A DNA stretch of 64,000 bases from Canna indica (lineage: Eukaryota > Streptophyta > Magnoliopsida > Zingiberales > Cannaceae): the NCBI GenBank assembly GCA_034359265.1, contig CP136895.1, forward strand, positions 42,426,001 to 42,490,000, read 5' to 3'. The notes under the pieces are model-generated. The model did no database searches and was not told the DNA's origin. It saw only the letters and a list, made by a program, of their open reading frames with translations. A program made the translations under genes and the position numbers. Each line of letters begins with the position of its first letter. The stretch's first letter is position 1. Below are positions 34,001 to 43,752 of the stretch, piece after piece.

Positions 34001-34579
34001 ATACAAAGGTTCATCGGCAGCTTTCAACATCTCGTAAAATTCTGCAGCTTCTTTATTCGGTAATTCAATCTCTACCGCAGCCCCTACTTCTGTGATATCA
34101 ACCGCTGTAGTATTTGGTGGGACTGATGTCTGAAGATCTGGCCGATCAACATTATCATTCAGGTGGAATTGACCCCCAAGACTATCAAGTATCATAGTTC
34201 TATAGGGATTTGACCCCCTACATTGACTGGATGAAGAAGCACCAGCAGAGGAAGATTCACCATATGTCTGAACGACAGGATTGCTCGACGTCCCGACTTC
34301 ACGTGACTCCCCGTGACAAGTCCATAGAAAATATCTTGGTGCAAATCCTTTGGTATATAGATGCAGAGTGACAGTCTCCCGATCGAAAAATCGTCCATTT
34401 GAACAAATGCGGCACGGACATCGGATTTGATCACCCATGCTAACGAAATTTCGATTCGAGTAGGCGAAATTGAGGAAGTACGTTACGCCTAATCGAAACT
34501 CATTCGTTAAAGCTCCACGATCAAGACGTCGGTACATCCAACTTCGATCAGCCGACATGATTCTGTCAATCAATGACAA
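31079..34579 (-). CDS. TNP2-type CACTA transposase, intact 1166 aa
   Basis: A single uninterrupted frame from ATG 34579 to stop 31079. Domains in order: Transpos_assoc zinc-finger-like region at about residues 12-90 (WMYRRLDRG, CPCRICSNG); Transposase_21 at about 360-520 with LCTDGFNPFG (~373), INDFPAYG (~463) and HGRLSCPYC; DUF4218 at about 710-830 (LEQFFPPAFFDSMEHLPIHL, FERYMNRLKKK); DUF4216 at about 990-1060 (LFRCHWFDTTERGMKVHPK); and a strongly acidic tail from about 1126 (runs of Glu and Asp). Length is normal for autonomous CACTA transposases. It would cut at the CACTA ends in the nucleus. The ATG at 34534 (MYRR...) is the next in-frame start and cannot be excluded. A foldback begins about 60 bp upstream. 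CACTA-1 holds a broken homologue. Confidence 0.95.
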   Translation of the reverse strand: MSLIDRIMSADRSWMYRRLDRGALTNEFRLGVTYFLNFAYSNRNFVSMGDQIRCPCRICSNGRFFDRETVTLHLYTKGFAPRYFLWTCHGESREVGTSSNPVVQTYGESSSAGASSSSQCRGSNPYRTMILDSLGGQFHLNDNVDRPDLQTSVPPNTTAVDITEVGAAVEIELPNKEAAEFYEMLKAADEPLYENCSKYTRFSAMTQLLSIKADCNISGVAYDRIAGLINGMLPTDNKFEPTFYKTKKLMRKLGLGYEKIHACQNNCILYYKENVQLDKCPVCQHPRYKEKKSVRQKNIPFKVLRYFPLTPRLQRLFMSEKTAPYMSWHARSRDDTVMTHPSDSEAWKHLDTYYPSFARDTRNIRLGLCTDGFNPFGHSATPYSVWPVLLTVYNLPPSMCMKDEFIYLSMIIPGPKGPRKEIDIFLRPLIDELKILWTEGAVTYDCHRKQNFNLKAAVLWTINDFPAYGMLSGWSTHGRLSCPYCMEHSKSISLQNGRKISFFDCHRRFLPVNHQYRRNRNKFTKGRVERDGPPPMLSGEQMLARVSALPDIVFGRNERVSGFGQTHNWVKKSIFWELPYWSSLLIRHNLDVMHIEKNVFDNIFNTVMDISGKTKDNVKARHDLKILCKRPELELQEVNGRYLKPKALYVLNKQQIKDVCQWVKELILPDGYASNLSRCVNVDDCKISGMKSHDCHVFMQRLLPIAFRDLLPDNIWGLLTELSMFFRSICANVLRVEDMSTLENNIVEIICKLEQFFPPAFFDSMEHLPIHLAYEARVGGPVQYRWMYLFERYMNRLKKKVKNTAAVEGSISELYIIQEILIFCSFYFESTVHTRFDRLPRNDDGGVRHSDGRLNIFCHSGRAFGSRPSRHLSDEEYHLAHLYVLLNCPEIEQFIEIFDIEMVQKYSIHNDQELERLRNRDFPTWIQTYSKDHRAEIDERIFEFVSGPSRLVLCYSGYFVNGYKFHTLEYSSTKKTMNAGVCVKGTTYVECDMDFYGLVEEVIELHYFGLKSVILFRCHWFDTTERGMKVHPKYKLVEVNYKSKLAANEPFILASQAEQVYYAKYPARNKDRADWRVVCKTKGRGKIDPIVGENDPPGFYQEDDLPAVDRIIPILEDADTTSIQLEVEYADDDDHEIEEAGDEEDEEEEEEEEEEEFEDYYSDDEE

Positions 34580-34640
34580 TTTCTTTGGTTAATGTCTTTA
34601 GGTGAGATTGTCCTATTCCATTCGGGATTTATGTTATTCG

Positions 34641-34814
34641 TACTGCACTTACGTTTTTATTTTAACTGTTAATTAATTATTCTAAATTTCGACAGCATCT
34701 CCCTACAGTTCTCCGAATACGCATATCATCTGGGCGCGTATCGGAGAACAAGAGAGATGTTGCCGAAATTTAGAATAATTAGTTAACAGTTAAAATAAAA
34801 ACGTAAGTGCAGTA
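34641..34814. repeat. Long foldback upstream of the CACTA-2 TNP2
   Basis: Left arm starts TACTGCACTTACGTTTTTAT and the right arm is its near-perfect complement, ending ATAAAAACGTAAGTGCAGTA. The core stem is GTTCTCCGAATACGC / GCGTATCGGAGAAC around ATATCATCTGG. Arms are about 75-80 bp with few mismatches. A second, weaker inverted repeat follows (GAATTGTACGTCGTATAAAAG against CTTTTACACGAACATACAATTC-like bases, about 34857-34912). Confidence 0.9.
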
Positions 34815-35040
34815 CAAATAACTATATTCCCAAATTGTCCAATCAGGGACAATTCAAGAATTGTACGTCGTATAAAAGATCATCTACTTCTTTTACACGA
34901 ACATACAATTCCCGAACGGATCTAAGGTTTTGCTAAATCATATCCGATCGTCGATGCGTACGTGAAACATATCAACTCCTCGGAGGATGATTATTTTCTA
35001 AATGTTTCGAGACAGTTCGAGTTCATATTGGATGATTTCG

Positions 35041-35213
35041 GGGCGCGTCCGAAGTGGACGATTCCGGCGCGAGTCCGAATTGCACGATTCTGGCGCGCGT
35101 CCGAAGTGGACGATACCGGCGCGCGTCCGGAGTGGACGATTCCGGCGCGCGTCCGAAGTGGACGATTCCGGCGCGCGTCCGAAGTGGACGATTCCGGCGC
35201 GCGTCCGAAATTA
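35041..35213. repeat. Minisatellite of ~27-bp units upstream of TNP2 in CACTA-2
   Basis: About six to seven units of GGCGCGCGTCCGAAGTGGAC plus GATTCC, the last four nearly identical. Both strands show long Arg/Ser/Asp repeat frames here, which are artefacts of the repeat. The matching place in CACTA-1 holds a related minisatellite. Confidence 0.9.
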
Positions 35214-35219
35214 ATCTAA

Positions 35220-35654
35220 ACCGTAATAATTAATCTAACAAATTAAATAATTAATCTAAACAATTAATTAACAATTATAAAATAATTAATTAACAATTAT
35301 AACATAATATAAATTATATATATAAATTATAAATTCCGGCGCCGGAGTCCACCCTCCGGCGCCGGCGTACAGTGGCCGGACACACTGTCCGGCCACTACA
35401 GAAGGTCCGGCGGCGGCCATCGGCCGACCGCCGCCGGCCAAAACCCTAGAAATAGGGTTTCGGTCAGGTGATTCCCGCCGGCCGTAGGGAAGAGACGGCC
35501 GCAGGGAGGAGACATACCTGAACAAGTCGGAAGCAGCGGTCGGCGTCGTCGGCGTCGGCAGCAGCGGCAGTAGCGGCAGCGGTGGCGAGTGGCGTCGGCA
35601 GGAGCGGCGGCAGCAGCGGGAGGAAGAAGGGTCGGGCGCGAGAGCGTGCCCTAT
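35220..35654. other. CACTA-2 DNA between minisatellite and right subterminal repeats
   Basis: AT-rich to 35325, then a GC-rich stretch (35335-35650) with CGGCGCCGGAGT and CGGCCGCCGGC blocks. Arg/Ala/Pro-rich frames on the minus strand have no domain. This may be the GC-rich leader of the leftward transposase transcription unit, but no splice link was found. Confidence 0.45.
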
Positions 35655-35965
35655 ATAAACTTATCAGCAACGGCTCACTCACCCGTTAGAACGCCGTTGC
35701 TAATAAGTTATCATCAGCAACGGCTCACTTATCCGTTAGAAAGCCGTTGCTGAAAATTAAAATATCAGCAACGGCTCGCCTTTCCGTCCGAAAGCCGTTG
35801 CTGATAATTAAAATAATCAGCAACAACTCGGTTTTCCGTTAGAAAACCATTGCAGATACAGTTTTCTGCAACGGCTCGAGCGGCCGTAAGAATGCCGTTG
35901 CAAATAGCAATGGCTTGAGCGGCCGTCGCTGATAGCCGTTGCTGAAGACGAAGTTTCTAGTAGTG
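35655..35965. repeat. Right subterminal CAGCAACGGC repeats of CACTA-2
   Basis: About nine copies or near copies of CAGCAACGGC/GCCGTTGCTG, mirroring the left side and ending at the terminal TTTCTAGTAGTG. Confidence 0.85.
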
Positions 35966-36660
35966 TTAGGAGTTTCTCTTATGGAGTAATGGTTATGTCT
36001 TTTGGGTTGCCTACTCTGCTTATAAAAGGTGTGAGAGAATGTTTGAGAAGATTGATCCTCTCCAATAGATCCACTCCTATCCACTCCAATGCGAATCTTT
36101 TTCTATTGATCTACTCCTATAGATCCACTTCTATCAACTCCTAAGTGTGTAAACTGTTTTGCCAGTTATATGGGGAGATGAGACTGCTAAATGCAGACTG
36201 CTGAGTGCGGAAAGACAACAATCAACATTTCTTATCTTCAGGAGAAGATTGGTTTCGGGCGGATAACTCACTATAATACAAGGCTGTATGAAGGACGAAA
36301 CTCTGTGGCTGGAATGTCATAGAGAGGCAAGTTGGTATGTACTTGTATTAGCAAATAGGTTTTTGTTATTTTCACCTATTCGCTATTTCTAATTCACTGT
36401 AGTACTGGTAGTCAGATTTCAGGTGTGAAATCTAGAGGACTTATATTGTATTTATAGAGAGTGAATTGGTCATCTATCCGGTGAGTGCCCCGCAGATTAG
36501 GTTAGTGGCTTTGTCACTGAACCGCGTAAACAAACCTCTTGTGTTTGTGTGTGTTTTTGTTTTGGTTCTTACTTTGCTTCTAGTAGCAGTTGCAATTGTA
36601 GTTATAGCTTCCTATTCAACTACCCTTAACAGAAGTTCCCTTAGAGACATATACTATCAG

Positions 36661-36673
36661 TTGGTATCAGAGC
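36661..36673 (+). promoter_or_regulatory. Primer binding site of R2
   Basis: TTGGTATCAGAGC one base after the LTR end ...ACTATCA, complementary to initiator Met-tRNA. Confidence 0.9.
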
Positions 36674-36733
36674 GGTTGTGCTAACCTTTACTTGCACAGA
36701 TCCTTGGAGTGTCTCTTTTCTTTCAGGCTCAAG

Positions 36734-38000
36734 ATGGAAGGAATGCCTATGGGAAATTCTATCAATGTTCCTCCATTACTCATCGGAACAAACTATGCTT
36801 ATTGGAAGGCTTGGATGAGAGCTTTCATCAAATCCTTGGATGATCGTTGTTGTGACACTATAGAGGTTGGCTATATACCTCCAACGATAAATGGGACTGA
36901 GCGCAAGCCAAATTAAAAGCCAATATAGTGAAGCAGAAATTGTTACAGTGAATTATGACAATAAAGCCCTTAATGCTATCATCAATGGAGTTGATTCTTC
37001 TCAGTTTAAACTAATTTCGGCATGTGCCTTGGTAAAGCAGGCGTAAGAAACTTTAGAAACTAATCGTGAAGGATCCCTGACGCCCCGAAAGTCCAAAGTT
37101 CAAATCCTCAACTCCAGATTTGAGAATCTAAAGATGGGAGAAAATGAAAGCATTTAAGACTTCCATGGGCGTATCAAAGATCTTATGAACAATGCAACAA
37201 GTCTTGGTGAATCATTTCATAAGAAAAAGTGGTAAGAAAAGTTCTTAGATCTATGCCTTCAAAATTTGATATGAAAGTTGCAGCTATCAGTGAAGTTCAT
37301 GATGCATTAGTTATGACTCTTGATACTTTAATAGGAAAGCTTGAAATGTATGAGTTAGAATTGTTAGAAAAATACTCACACAAAGAGAAAAAGAAAAACC
37401 TTGCTTTCAGTGCTACTGAAGATGAAGTAAGGTCTGAAGAGTGTTCAGCTGATGAAATGGATGCATTGTGTACTCTTCTTACAAAGGATTTCAAAAGGGA
37501 TCTGAAAGCTAAAAATAAGCAGTTTCAACCGCAGTTCCAACAGCAGTTCCAACCGTCCAGTTCGACCAGCTCAAAATCAAACTTCTTTATTGGAGAAAAC
37601 AAAAGAAGTCAACCTTCAGGACTTAAAAATGATTCGAAACAGAAGTTCAACGGTGTCCAATGCTTTGAATGTGAAGGATATGGACATGACAGGTTAGAAT
37701 GTCCAATTCTACAAAAGAGGGTGAAAAAGTTCTTTACTGTCACCTAAAGTGATGAAGATGAAGAAATTGACTTAGAAGAGGCAGAAAAAGACAACTTCAG
37801 AGCTTTCACAACTTGTATTGGTGACACAGTTAAAACTCTCGATAGATCAGATGCAAATGTTGATCACTACAAAGTTGAATGTGCTGATAGTCTTGAGGAA
37901 GCGTACCAGGATATGTTTGATAAATGGTTGAAGTAGCGAAACTTAACAAGTCTCTCAGAAATCAAAACAAGCTTTTGAATGAATAAAAGAAGAAACTTGA
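36734..38000 (+). pseudogene. R2 gag (Copia, UBN2 type), N-terminal part
   Basis: It starts MEGMPMGNSINVPPLL with YAYWKAWMRAFIKSLDD soon after, the usual Copia gag opening. After several stops (about 36915-37225) the frame 37229-37747 carries VLRSMPSKFDMKVAAI and a zinc knuckle CFECEGYGHDRLEC (about 37665-37706). Acidic sequence follows (37748 onward) until CACTA-4 at 38004. Multiple stops rule out a full product. The capsid-type protein would package element RNA. Confidence 0.8.
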
Positions 38001-38003
38001 GGA

Positions 38004-39513
38004 CACTACAACAAAACCACAAAATTTCGACGTCAAAATATATTAAAATTTTGACGTTTCTTCCGTCGAAAAAAAAATTTAGATGCCTGCATGGGCGTCG
38101 ACAATGCGTGTATAATGACAGGCGTTGAAATATAACTTTTCGACGTCTGGCTCGGGCGTCGAAATGTTACATTTCGACATCTGGCTCAAGTGCCGAAACG
38201 TTACATTTCGACATCTGGCTCAAGCATCGAAATCTTACATTTCGACGCTTTTAGAAAATAATTTTTAAACATACCGACGCCTGTCAGAGGCATCGGTATG
38301 TTTTTTAATTTTTTTTTTTAAATCCGTGTGCAGCGGAAATGAGCAGGCGCGATGCCTGCTCATTTTTGTTGCACGCGGAATTCGAGCTGGCATGCGGATC
38401 GGCACGTCTGCTTGTTTCCGCTGCATGTGGAATTTGAGTTGGCGCGCGACTCAGTGCTCCTGCTCGATTCCACTGCATGCATAAATTGAGTAAGGCAACA
38501 CGGGCAGGAACCAGTTTCGCCCGTGTGATCTCCGCCACGTGGTCGGCGGGGCCTACGCGTCGGATCTCCTCCCGTTCGATATCCACCACGCGTCGGAAAT
38601 CAAACGGTTGGGGCCTACGTTGCTCGATTTTCGCCGCGTGGCAGAAATCAAGCAGGCCGAAACCTCGCTTGCTCGATTTCCGCCATGTGGCGGAGATCAA
38701 ACAAGCAGTGGTTTCCGCTGCTCGATTTTCACCGTGTGGCGAAAATCGAGGAGGTGCAGTTCGCCTGCTCGCGCCTATTCCAATTTTGTAGCACGAAATT
38801 CGAGTTTTGAATTCCGCGCTGCAATTTTTTTTAAATATTAATTAATTTTAAATAAATATAATTAAACAAAAATTTATATTTAATAAAATAGAAATACGAG
38901 GAGAAGAAAAAATTATATACTAACCTTTTAAAATTTTTGATAATTCGAATAGAAAATTTGAACAGCTTTGATAACCTGAAAAGAAGATAAAAAAAGATTA
39001 GTGAAGAAAAAAAATGAAAAGAAGAAAATAAAAGAGGAGAGGATAAAAGAAAAAATAGATAAAGAGAAAGAAGAGAAGGAAAGAAGAATAAAAATGGAAG
39101 AGGAGAAGAATGAAGAAGAATAGAGATATAAATAGAAGTAGAAAAATATTTTATTTTCTTTAAAGTAAATTTTTTTAAGAAAAATTTGTGGGAGACGGGA
39201 GATTTCCCGCCTCCAGCCTGGGCGAATGCGCCCGCTAACCCACGGCGCCGGCGCTAGCGGATGTGGGCACGGGTTTGCTTTGGCCCCTTTGGATTTGGTG
39301 CTGAAATATTTCGGTGCCTTTGCTCCGGCTGCCGAAATATTTCGGCACCTGGTCCAAAACGTCAGAATATTTTGGCGCTTTCCCCAGACGTCGAAATTTT
39401 TCGACGCTTACAGCAGGCGTCCAAATTTATTTATTTATTTATTCTTTAATATTTTGACGTCTATGTCTTCCGTCAAAAAAAATCTGTCAATAAATTTAAT
39501 TTTTAGTGTAGTG
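38004..39513. mobile_element. CACTA-4: small non-autonomous CACTA-like element
   Basis: Left end CACTACAACAAAA and right end ...TTTTTAGTGTAGTG, flanked by the exact duplication GGA (38001-38003 and 39514-39516), 1510 bp. Both subterminal regions repeat TTTCGACGTC, TCGACGTCTGG and CCGAAATATTTCGG-like motifs. No transposase. The middle (about 38330-38820) repeats CGATTTCCGCC and GTGGCGGAAATC blocks in both orientations, and 39190-39210 holds a GGGAGATTTCCCGCCTCC palindrome shared with CACTA-3. A purine-rich run (GAAGAAGAGGAGA) lies at about 38985-39130. Confidence 0.85.
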
Positions 39514-39516
39514 GGA

Positions 39517-40151
39517 GAAAGTTCAAACTCTTCAAAATCAGATTACTAAAAAGGAAGACAAAGAATCCAAGTTGATTGCTAAACTTTAAAAGGTAAAGAA
39601 GGAATTTAGAATGATGAATTCTAATGGTACTCTTAACAAAATTTTAAGTGCAGAAAAATTTCCTTCTAATCACAATGGACTAGAATACACTAGTTCATGC
39701 CAGTTTAAACCCCAGTCTCAACTACCTACTCAACTGAGGAACTTTCATAGAGGCTATTCAAGTCGTCAACAACCTACAACATGGAGAGATGATAGGGTAC
39801 CCATATGCTACTATTGCAAGTGTAGAGGACACATTGTAGCAACTTGCTTCAAACTCTCCAACAAATTGAGGAGAAAGAATAATGTAAAATCCTCAAGGCA
39901 AAACGTTAAGCAAATCTGGGTAAGGAAGATTGATAGGGTAAGGAACTATTTCGTCTCTTGGTTCTTGGTATTTCGACAATGGTTGTTCTCAGCACATGAC
40001 AGGAAGTCTAGATAATCTGAAGGATAGTCAAAAACATGGAGGATCAACTGTTACCTTTGGAGATGGAGGACATGGGAATGTTGCAGGAGTTGGAACTCTT
40101 AATGTCCTAGGAATTCCTAGTCTGGAAAATGTCCTGTTTGTTGAAGGTCTC
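39517..40151 (+). pseudogene. R2 gag/protease, continuation after CACTA-4
   Basis: The frame contains a second zinc knuckle CYYCKCRGHIVATC (about 39808-39849), then IWVRK and, in another frame, WYFDNGCSQHMTGS (about 39965-40008), the Copia protease region where DSG is usual; here the middle residue is Asn. It ends with VLFVEGLCH, the point at which Copia proteins continue into the GAG-pre-integrase domain; instead, another element begins at 40152. Confidence 0.8.
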
Positions 40152-40708
40152 TGTCACGCTCCAACTCAGGGTCGCGTGACCGGCCAGGGTATGTGTCGAT
40201 ACCCCGAAGCCTACCACATGCACTAAACCACTACACAAAAGAAAACACTATACATCCAAGTATCATGAACAAAAGACAGCGACGCAAATCTTTATTTCAC
40301 CATAATGCAGTACTCGGCCGCACCAGCCTATACAACATACAAGGCATGTTAATAACAATCACCAGGCCACCATCAACTAGGATGATCAACTAGTCTCAGG
40401 ATCCCACCGGGTTAGGGATAGCTAGTCCCACCCAACTCGGGTCTACCGTTAGCGTGCCCCACTGATGAAATCTCAAGACCCTCTGCCACTCGAGTCTAAC
40501 AATTAGCGGGCCCGCTGGTGCAATCTCAAGACCCTAATCACCGCTGAGTCAAGTCGACCCCTTCCTCGGGTCGCACTAGTATAATACTAATGTCCGCTAT
40601 TTTTCCATAGGTGTGAAGCCTAGTCTATGCATTATATTTATTAAGTGTAACCATCTTTTATAGCATGAAAATGCCTAATTTCGAGTTCATCACAACATGT
40701 AAATTTAC
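40152..40708. mobile_element. LTR-like fragment beginning TGTCACGCTCC
   Basis: It starts exactly where the R2 frame is cut, with TGTCACGCTCCAACTCAGGG, a start typical of many plant LTRs. It shows no protein frame of note. It contains two copies of a segment CAATCTCAAGACCCT / AAATCTCAAGACCCT (about 40468 and 40521) and GCGGGCCCGC. It ends where R3-type sequence begins at about 40709. No partner LTR, primer site or target duplication could be found, so the class is unknown. Confidence 0.45.
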
Positions 40709-43262
40709 TCATCCCATCTATATGCATGGTTTTCCTATATTTTCTTCCCCTTTACCTATATTTTTCTCCCCTTTTTGACATCACTGAAAAAGGGCAAGAA
40801 AAGTCAATCAAAAGACAAAGTTGAGACTTCAAAACTAGTTTTCATGAAAACGAAGTCAACCAACTAAAGGGAGGAAAAAGAAATATCTAATATGAGACTA
40901 AATCATATATGATAGCAAGGAATGATAACTAAGATCCAAAAATATCGATATTTTCACGTATCAATCAAAATAGCAAAAGTCATTTTATAAATGATTTTTC
41001 TCAAATAATAATAAGAACGATACCAAAAATATGATTTTAACATCATACTTGAAGACTCATTCAAAGATTTCGACGAAAATTCAAAGTATCGAAGAATGAG
41101 CACTAAGGAAGAACGATATTTTAAAGTTTCGAAATCGAATTTGAAAAATCCAAATCAAATCACATTCATACTCAAAATTTTTGAAATTTTTATGCCATAA
41201 ACTAGATTTTTAAAGGAAGATGCATTTTTTTGCATTTTTCTAAAATTCATTGAGTTCTAGAGGCATTTTCTTAAATATCAATCATTTTTTCAAATGTTAT
41301 AGATTTCATCCATACTTTCCCGATACTAAGATATGATCATTTAAAGCATGTATATCAAGTTTGAGATGAAAATAATATCATTTGGTCAAAATATCAACCT
41401 AGCACAATTTCATTCAAAAATAAGCATGATAACATGAAATTGCAGTATCAAATTTGATCATTTACTCATGGTTTTTCAAGTTTAATCACATGAACACCTA
41501 ACATGAGTAAATCTAAACATACTTGTGAAGTTTGGATCTAAAATAAAGTTTCTAAGTCAATTTGTTGACTTAGGTCAAACCTTTTCAAGTTTGAGTCTCC
41601 TAAGATGATCTACATATCTCTTTGTTGATCTACACATGAATTTTCAACTCTAAACACCTAGAGGCATGTCAAGTGATTATCTAAACATGTTTAACTAGTT
41701 TGGACTTAAAAGGAGGTCTATAATGATAATATCAACCTAGAATAAGTTTCATTCAATGAAATTTGTCTAAGTGCTAAAATTCTACTTATGAGAATTCAAG
41801 GATTTATCATGCAATTCTAATAATGAATATGGAGACATAATTGAAGCTTAAACATTGAGGTATAGCCCTAAGATTTTGAAAGAAACAAAGTCATACCTTA
41901 TTCATGATAATTTGTCAAACTTATCATTTTCAGATTTCTTCCTACTAGTCTTCCATTAGAATTTCAATAACTTGCAAGCAATATTGATTAGTAGTATAAT
42001 GAAAGTGTGACTACTAGCAAGTTATCAAACTAAGTAGCGAAGAGAAGAATCAAATATCATTATCAATGTCTACTTTGCTAAATAGTTTCAAATTCATTTT
42101 TTTTAATAATTCAAATGATATCAAAACGAATTTTTAGAGATCACAAATGTAATATTAATAAAAACTTGATCTCCAACCCTTCCTATTGGTTGAAAACCGA
42201 AAGGCCACATTGAGCCTAGGTTTCAAAACCGAATAGGTTGCATAGACCCATTATAGGTCACAAAGGTCTCCGGAGAGACTGGGAAATGAAAATCAAAATC
42301 CAATTTTGAAATTATATCATGAGCGGGGAAAATAACTCAACTCAATCAAGTATCATAATTCCTACTTTAATATGGCAAGTAAAGTAAGGGAAAAGATACT
42401 AAGGTACCTTTTTGATGCCAATTCACCTAAGACATCAAAGTAGCTTGAAGTTGCAACTAATGGACGATCCATCATTCAAGTCCATGGTCAACTTCAACAC
42501 ATCACTTTCCTTTAATCTTGTGTGGTAGCTCCCCCTATAAGATAACAATAAACCATTGGTACCCATATAGCTTTGAGTCCTTGGGGGTTAGAGGGCTTTG
42601 CCACCCAAAGTGTCTTAACACCACTTGGGTTCATTTTTCATTCTAGTGTTCTTAAGAAATGAAACATTTTTGAATTCGTTTACTTTCTTATTCAAAAATA
42701 CAACCTCATTTTTCAAAGAATCAAGAGATTGATCTAAGGCATGTGAGATTTCAAAATATTATTTTCATTTATGATTTTTGAATTCTCAAATTTCAAATTT
42801 TCATTTTCAAGCTTTAATTCCTTAAGCTCAAGTTTCAACCTATCATGGGAAGAATAAAATGAACTAGATTTCAATCTCTCATTTTCTAGCTTTAATTCAT
42901 CCACATGAGAATTAAGCCTTACATTTTCTTTCTTCAATCTTTTATTTTCATTATCCTTTTTAACGAGCAAGACATACATTTTCTTGTATTCATCTACTAA
43001 CTCATTATATGACATGTCAAGAGAACTAATAGAGCTAGCATTATCATTATCGTCAGCATGACTAGGTGAAGGAGAGTGTACCTCATCATTAGCATCCATG
43101 AGGCAAGCTTTCGAAGTAGCTTCATCGTCATGGCAAGAGGGTGCTCCACTTGAACGGGATGATGATATGGAAGTATTTGACCTTCTCTTTGCCTTGTTCT
43201 TCATGGTAGGGAAATTATTCTTCACATGCCCTTTTTCTTTGCATGAGTGGCAAGCTTGGTCT
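40709..43262 (-). mobile_element. R3: remnant of a gag-only element (minus strand)
   Basis: It matches the R1 3' non-coding region from about 20031 onward (CTATATGCATGGTT, then CTATATTTTCTTCCC) and continues in step through the R1 gag. The 3' LTR and polypurine tract are missing on the left. On the right, homology stops inside gag at the first zinc knuckle, near 43255. The CACTA-3 insertion is absent here, which shows the empty site in the family sequence. Confidence 0.8.
42541..43262 (-). pseudogene. R3 gag, C-terminal part
   Basis: Read leftwards the frame opens at the first zinc knuckle CHSCKEKGHVKNNF (last Cys changed to Phe), then a Ser/Asp linker (ASSISSLDMSYNELVDEYKK), and a coiled coil rich in Leu, Glu, Lys and Asn to about 42734. 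The second knuckle seen in R1 is missing; the tail of the type WVPM..., then TTQD, is still readable at about 42600-42530. Confidence 0.75.
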
Positions 43263-43373
43263 CCCACATGTGCCTAGCCTCCCTATTAAATAGGGAGATT
43301 AGTTTCTTAACTCCCTATTTGATAGGGAGATAATTCAAGCCTATTTGATAGGCAAAAATTATTGGAGATAAAC
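43263..43373. other. Left flank of the tandem array
   Basis: Between the end of R3 and the first unit lie 111 bp with three short inverted repeats: CTCCCTATT-AAATAGGGAG, CTCCCTATTTGATAGGGAG and GCCTATTTGATAGGC. If the array lies in the R5 LTR this would be LTR sequence upstream of the first unit. Confidence 0.55.
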
Positions 43374-43703
43374 CTCGAAATTTCAAATTCTGGGATAGGC
43401 TTGAATTTAGATAGGGACGACTATTGTAGCCACCCGTTGTAGATATTATAGGGGTGTGGCCGACTAGGGGTGAGCAAAATTTTCTGATTCACCGAAACCG
43501 AACCGAAACTGATTTAACCGAACCGAATTAATTTCGGTTCGGTTTTCGGTTAAAAAAATTTTGGGTTTCGGTTTTCGGTTCAGTTCGGTAAATTAACCGG
43601 CGGTTCGGTTAATTTACCGAATTAACCGTATATATATATATATTTATATATATATATGTATATATATATATAATAACAATGATATCAAATGTTGGTAATT
43701 GTC

Positions 43704-43752
43704 TTGGTGGTTAAGTGTGATATTGAGCTTTCCATCCGCCCATGTTCGAATC
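43704..43752 (+). other. tRNA-like module 1 inside the MITE (A box and B box)
   Basis: TTGGTGGTTAAGTG (A-box-like, 43704-43717) and GTTCGAATC (B-box core, 43744-43752) are about 40 bp apart, the spacing of an internal RNA polymerase III promoter. It does not fold as an obvious full tRNA. It is repeated in every unit. It may be the remains of a tRNA-derived SINE. Confidence 0.5.

Larger units (their letters stand above)
28729..35965 (-). mobile_element. CACTA-2: complete, potentially autonomous En/Spm-type transposon
   Basis: Ends are CACTACTAGAAA... and ...TTTCTAGTAGTG, flanked by an exact TTA duplication (28726-28728 and 35966-35968), 7237 bp. It encodes an uninterrupted TNP2 transposase (31079-34579) and a five-exon Transposase_24 gene (29468-31003), both leftward, with the usual CACTA gene order. 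Both subterminal regions carry many CAGCAACGGC repeats. A foldback and a minisatellite lie upstream of TNP2. Of the four CACTA elements here it is the only one with open genes and matching ends. Nothing in the sequence rules out activity; nothing proves it. Confidence 0.93.
27724..36659 (+). repeat. 5' LTR of R2 (split by CACTA-2)
   Basis: TG...CA termini; 1696 bp after removal of CACTA-2 and one copy of its TTA duplication. The LTR begins exactly where R0 gag is cut and ends two bases before a Met-tRNA primer site. A (TA)n run lies at 28423-28440. The other LTR is not in the window, so the left border rests on the TG start and the break in gag. Confidence 0.7.
27724..40151 (+). mobile_element. 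R2: Copia retrotransposon, 5' part only, interrupted by CACTA-2 and CACTA-4
   Basis: A 5' LTR from TGTTAGTGTTTGG (27724) to ACTATCA (36659), a primer site at 36661, gag from 36734 and the start of the protease region near 39970. At 40152 the frame is cut by another LTR-like sequence. Integrase, reverse transcriptase and the 3' LTR are not found in the window. It inserted into R0 gag. Many stops show that it is dead. Confidence 0.75.

Noticed and set aside
34962..35219. Arg-rich repeat protein frames on the plus strand
   Set aside because: They arise from the 27-bp minisatellite, whose unit length is a multiple of three, and have no start context or relatives.
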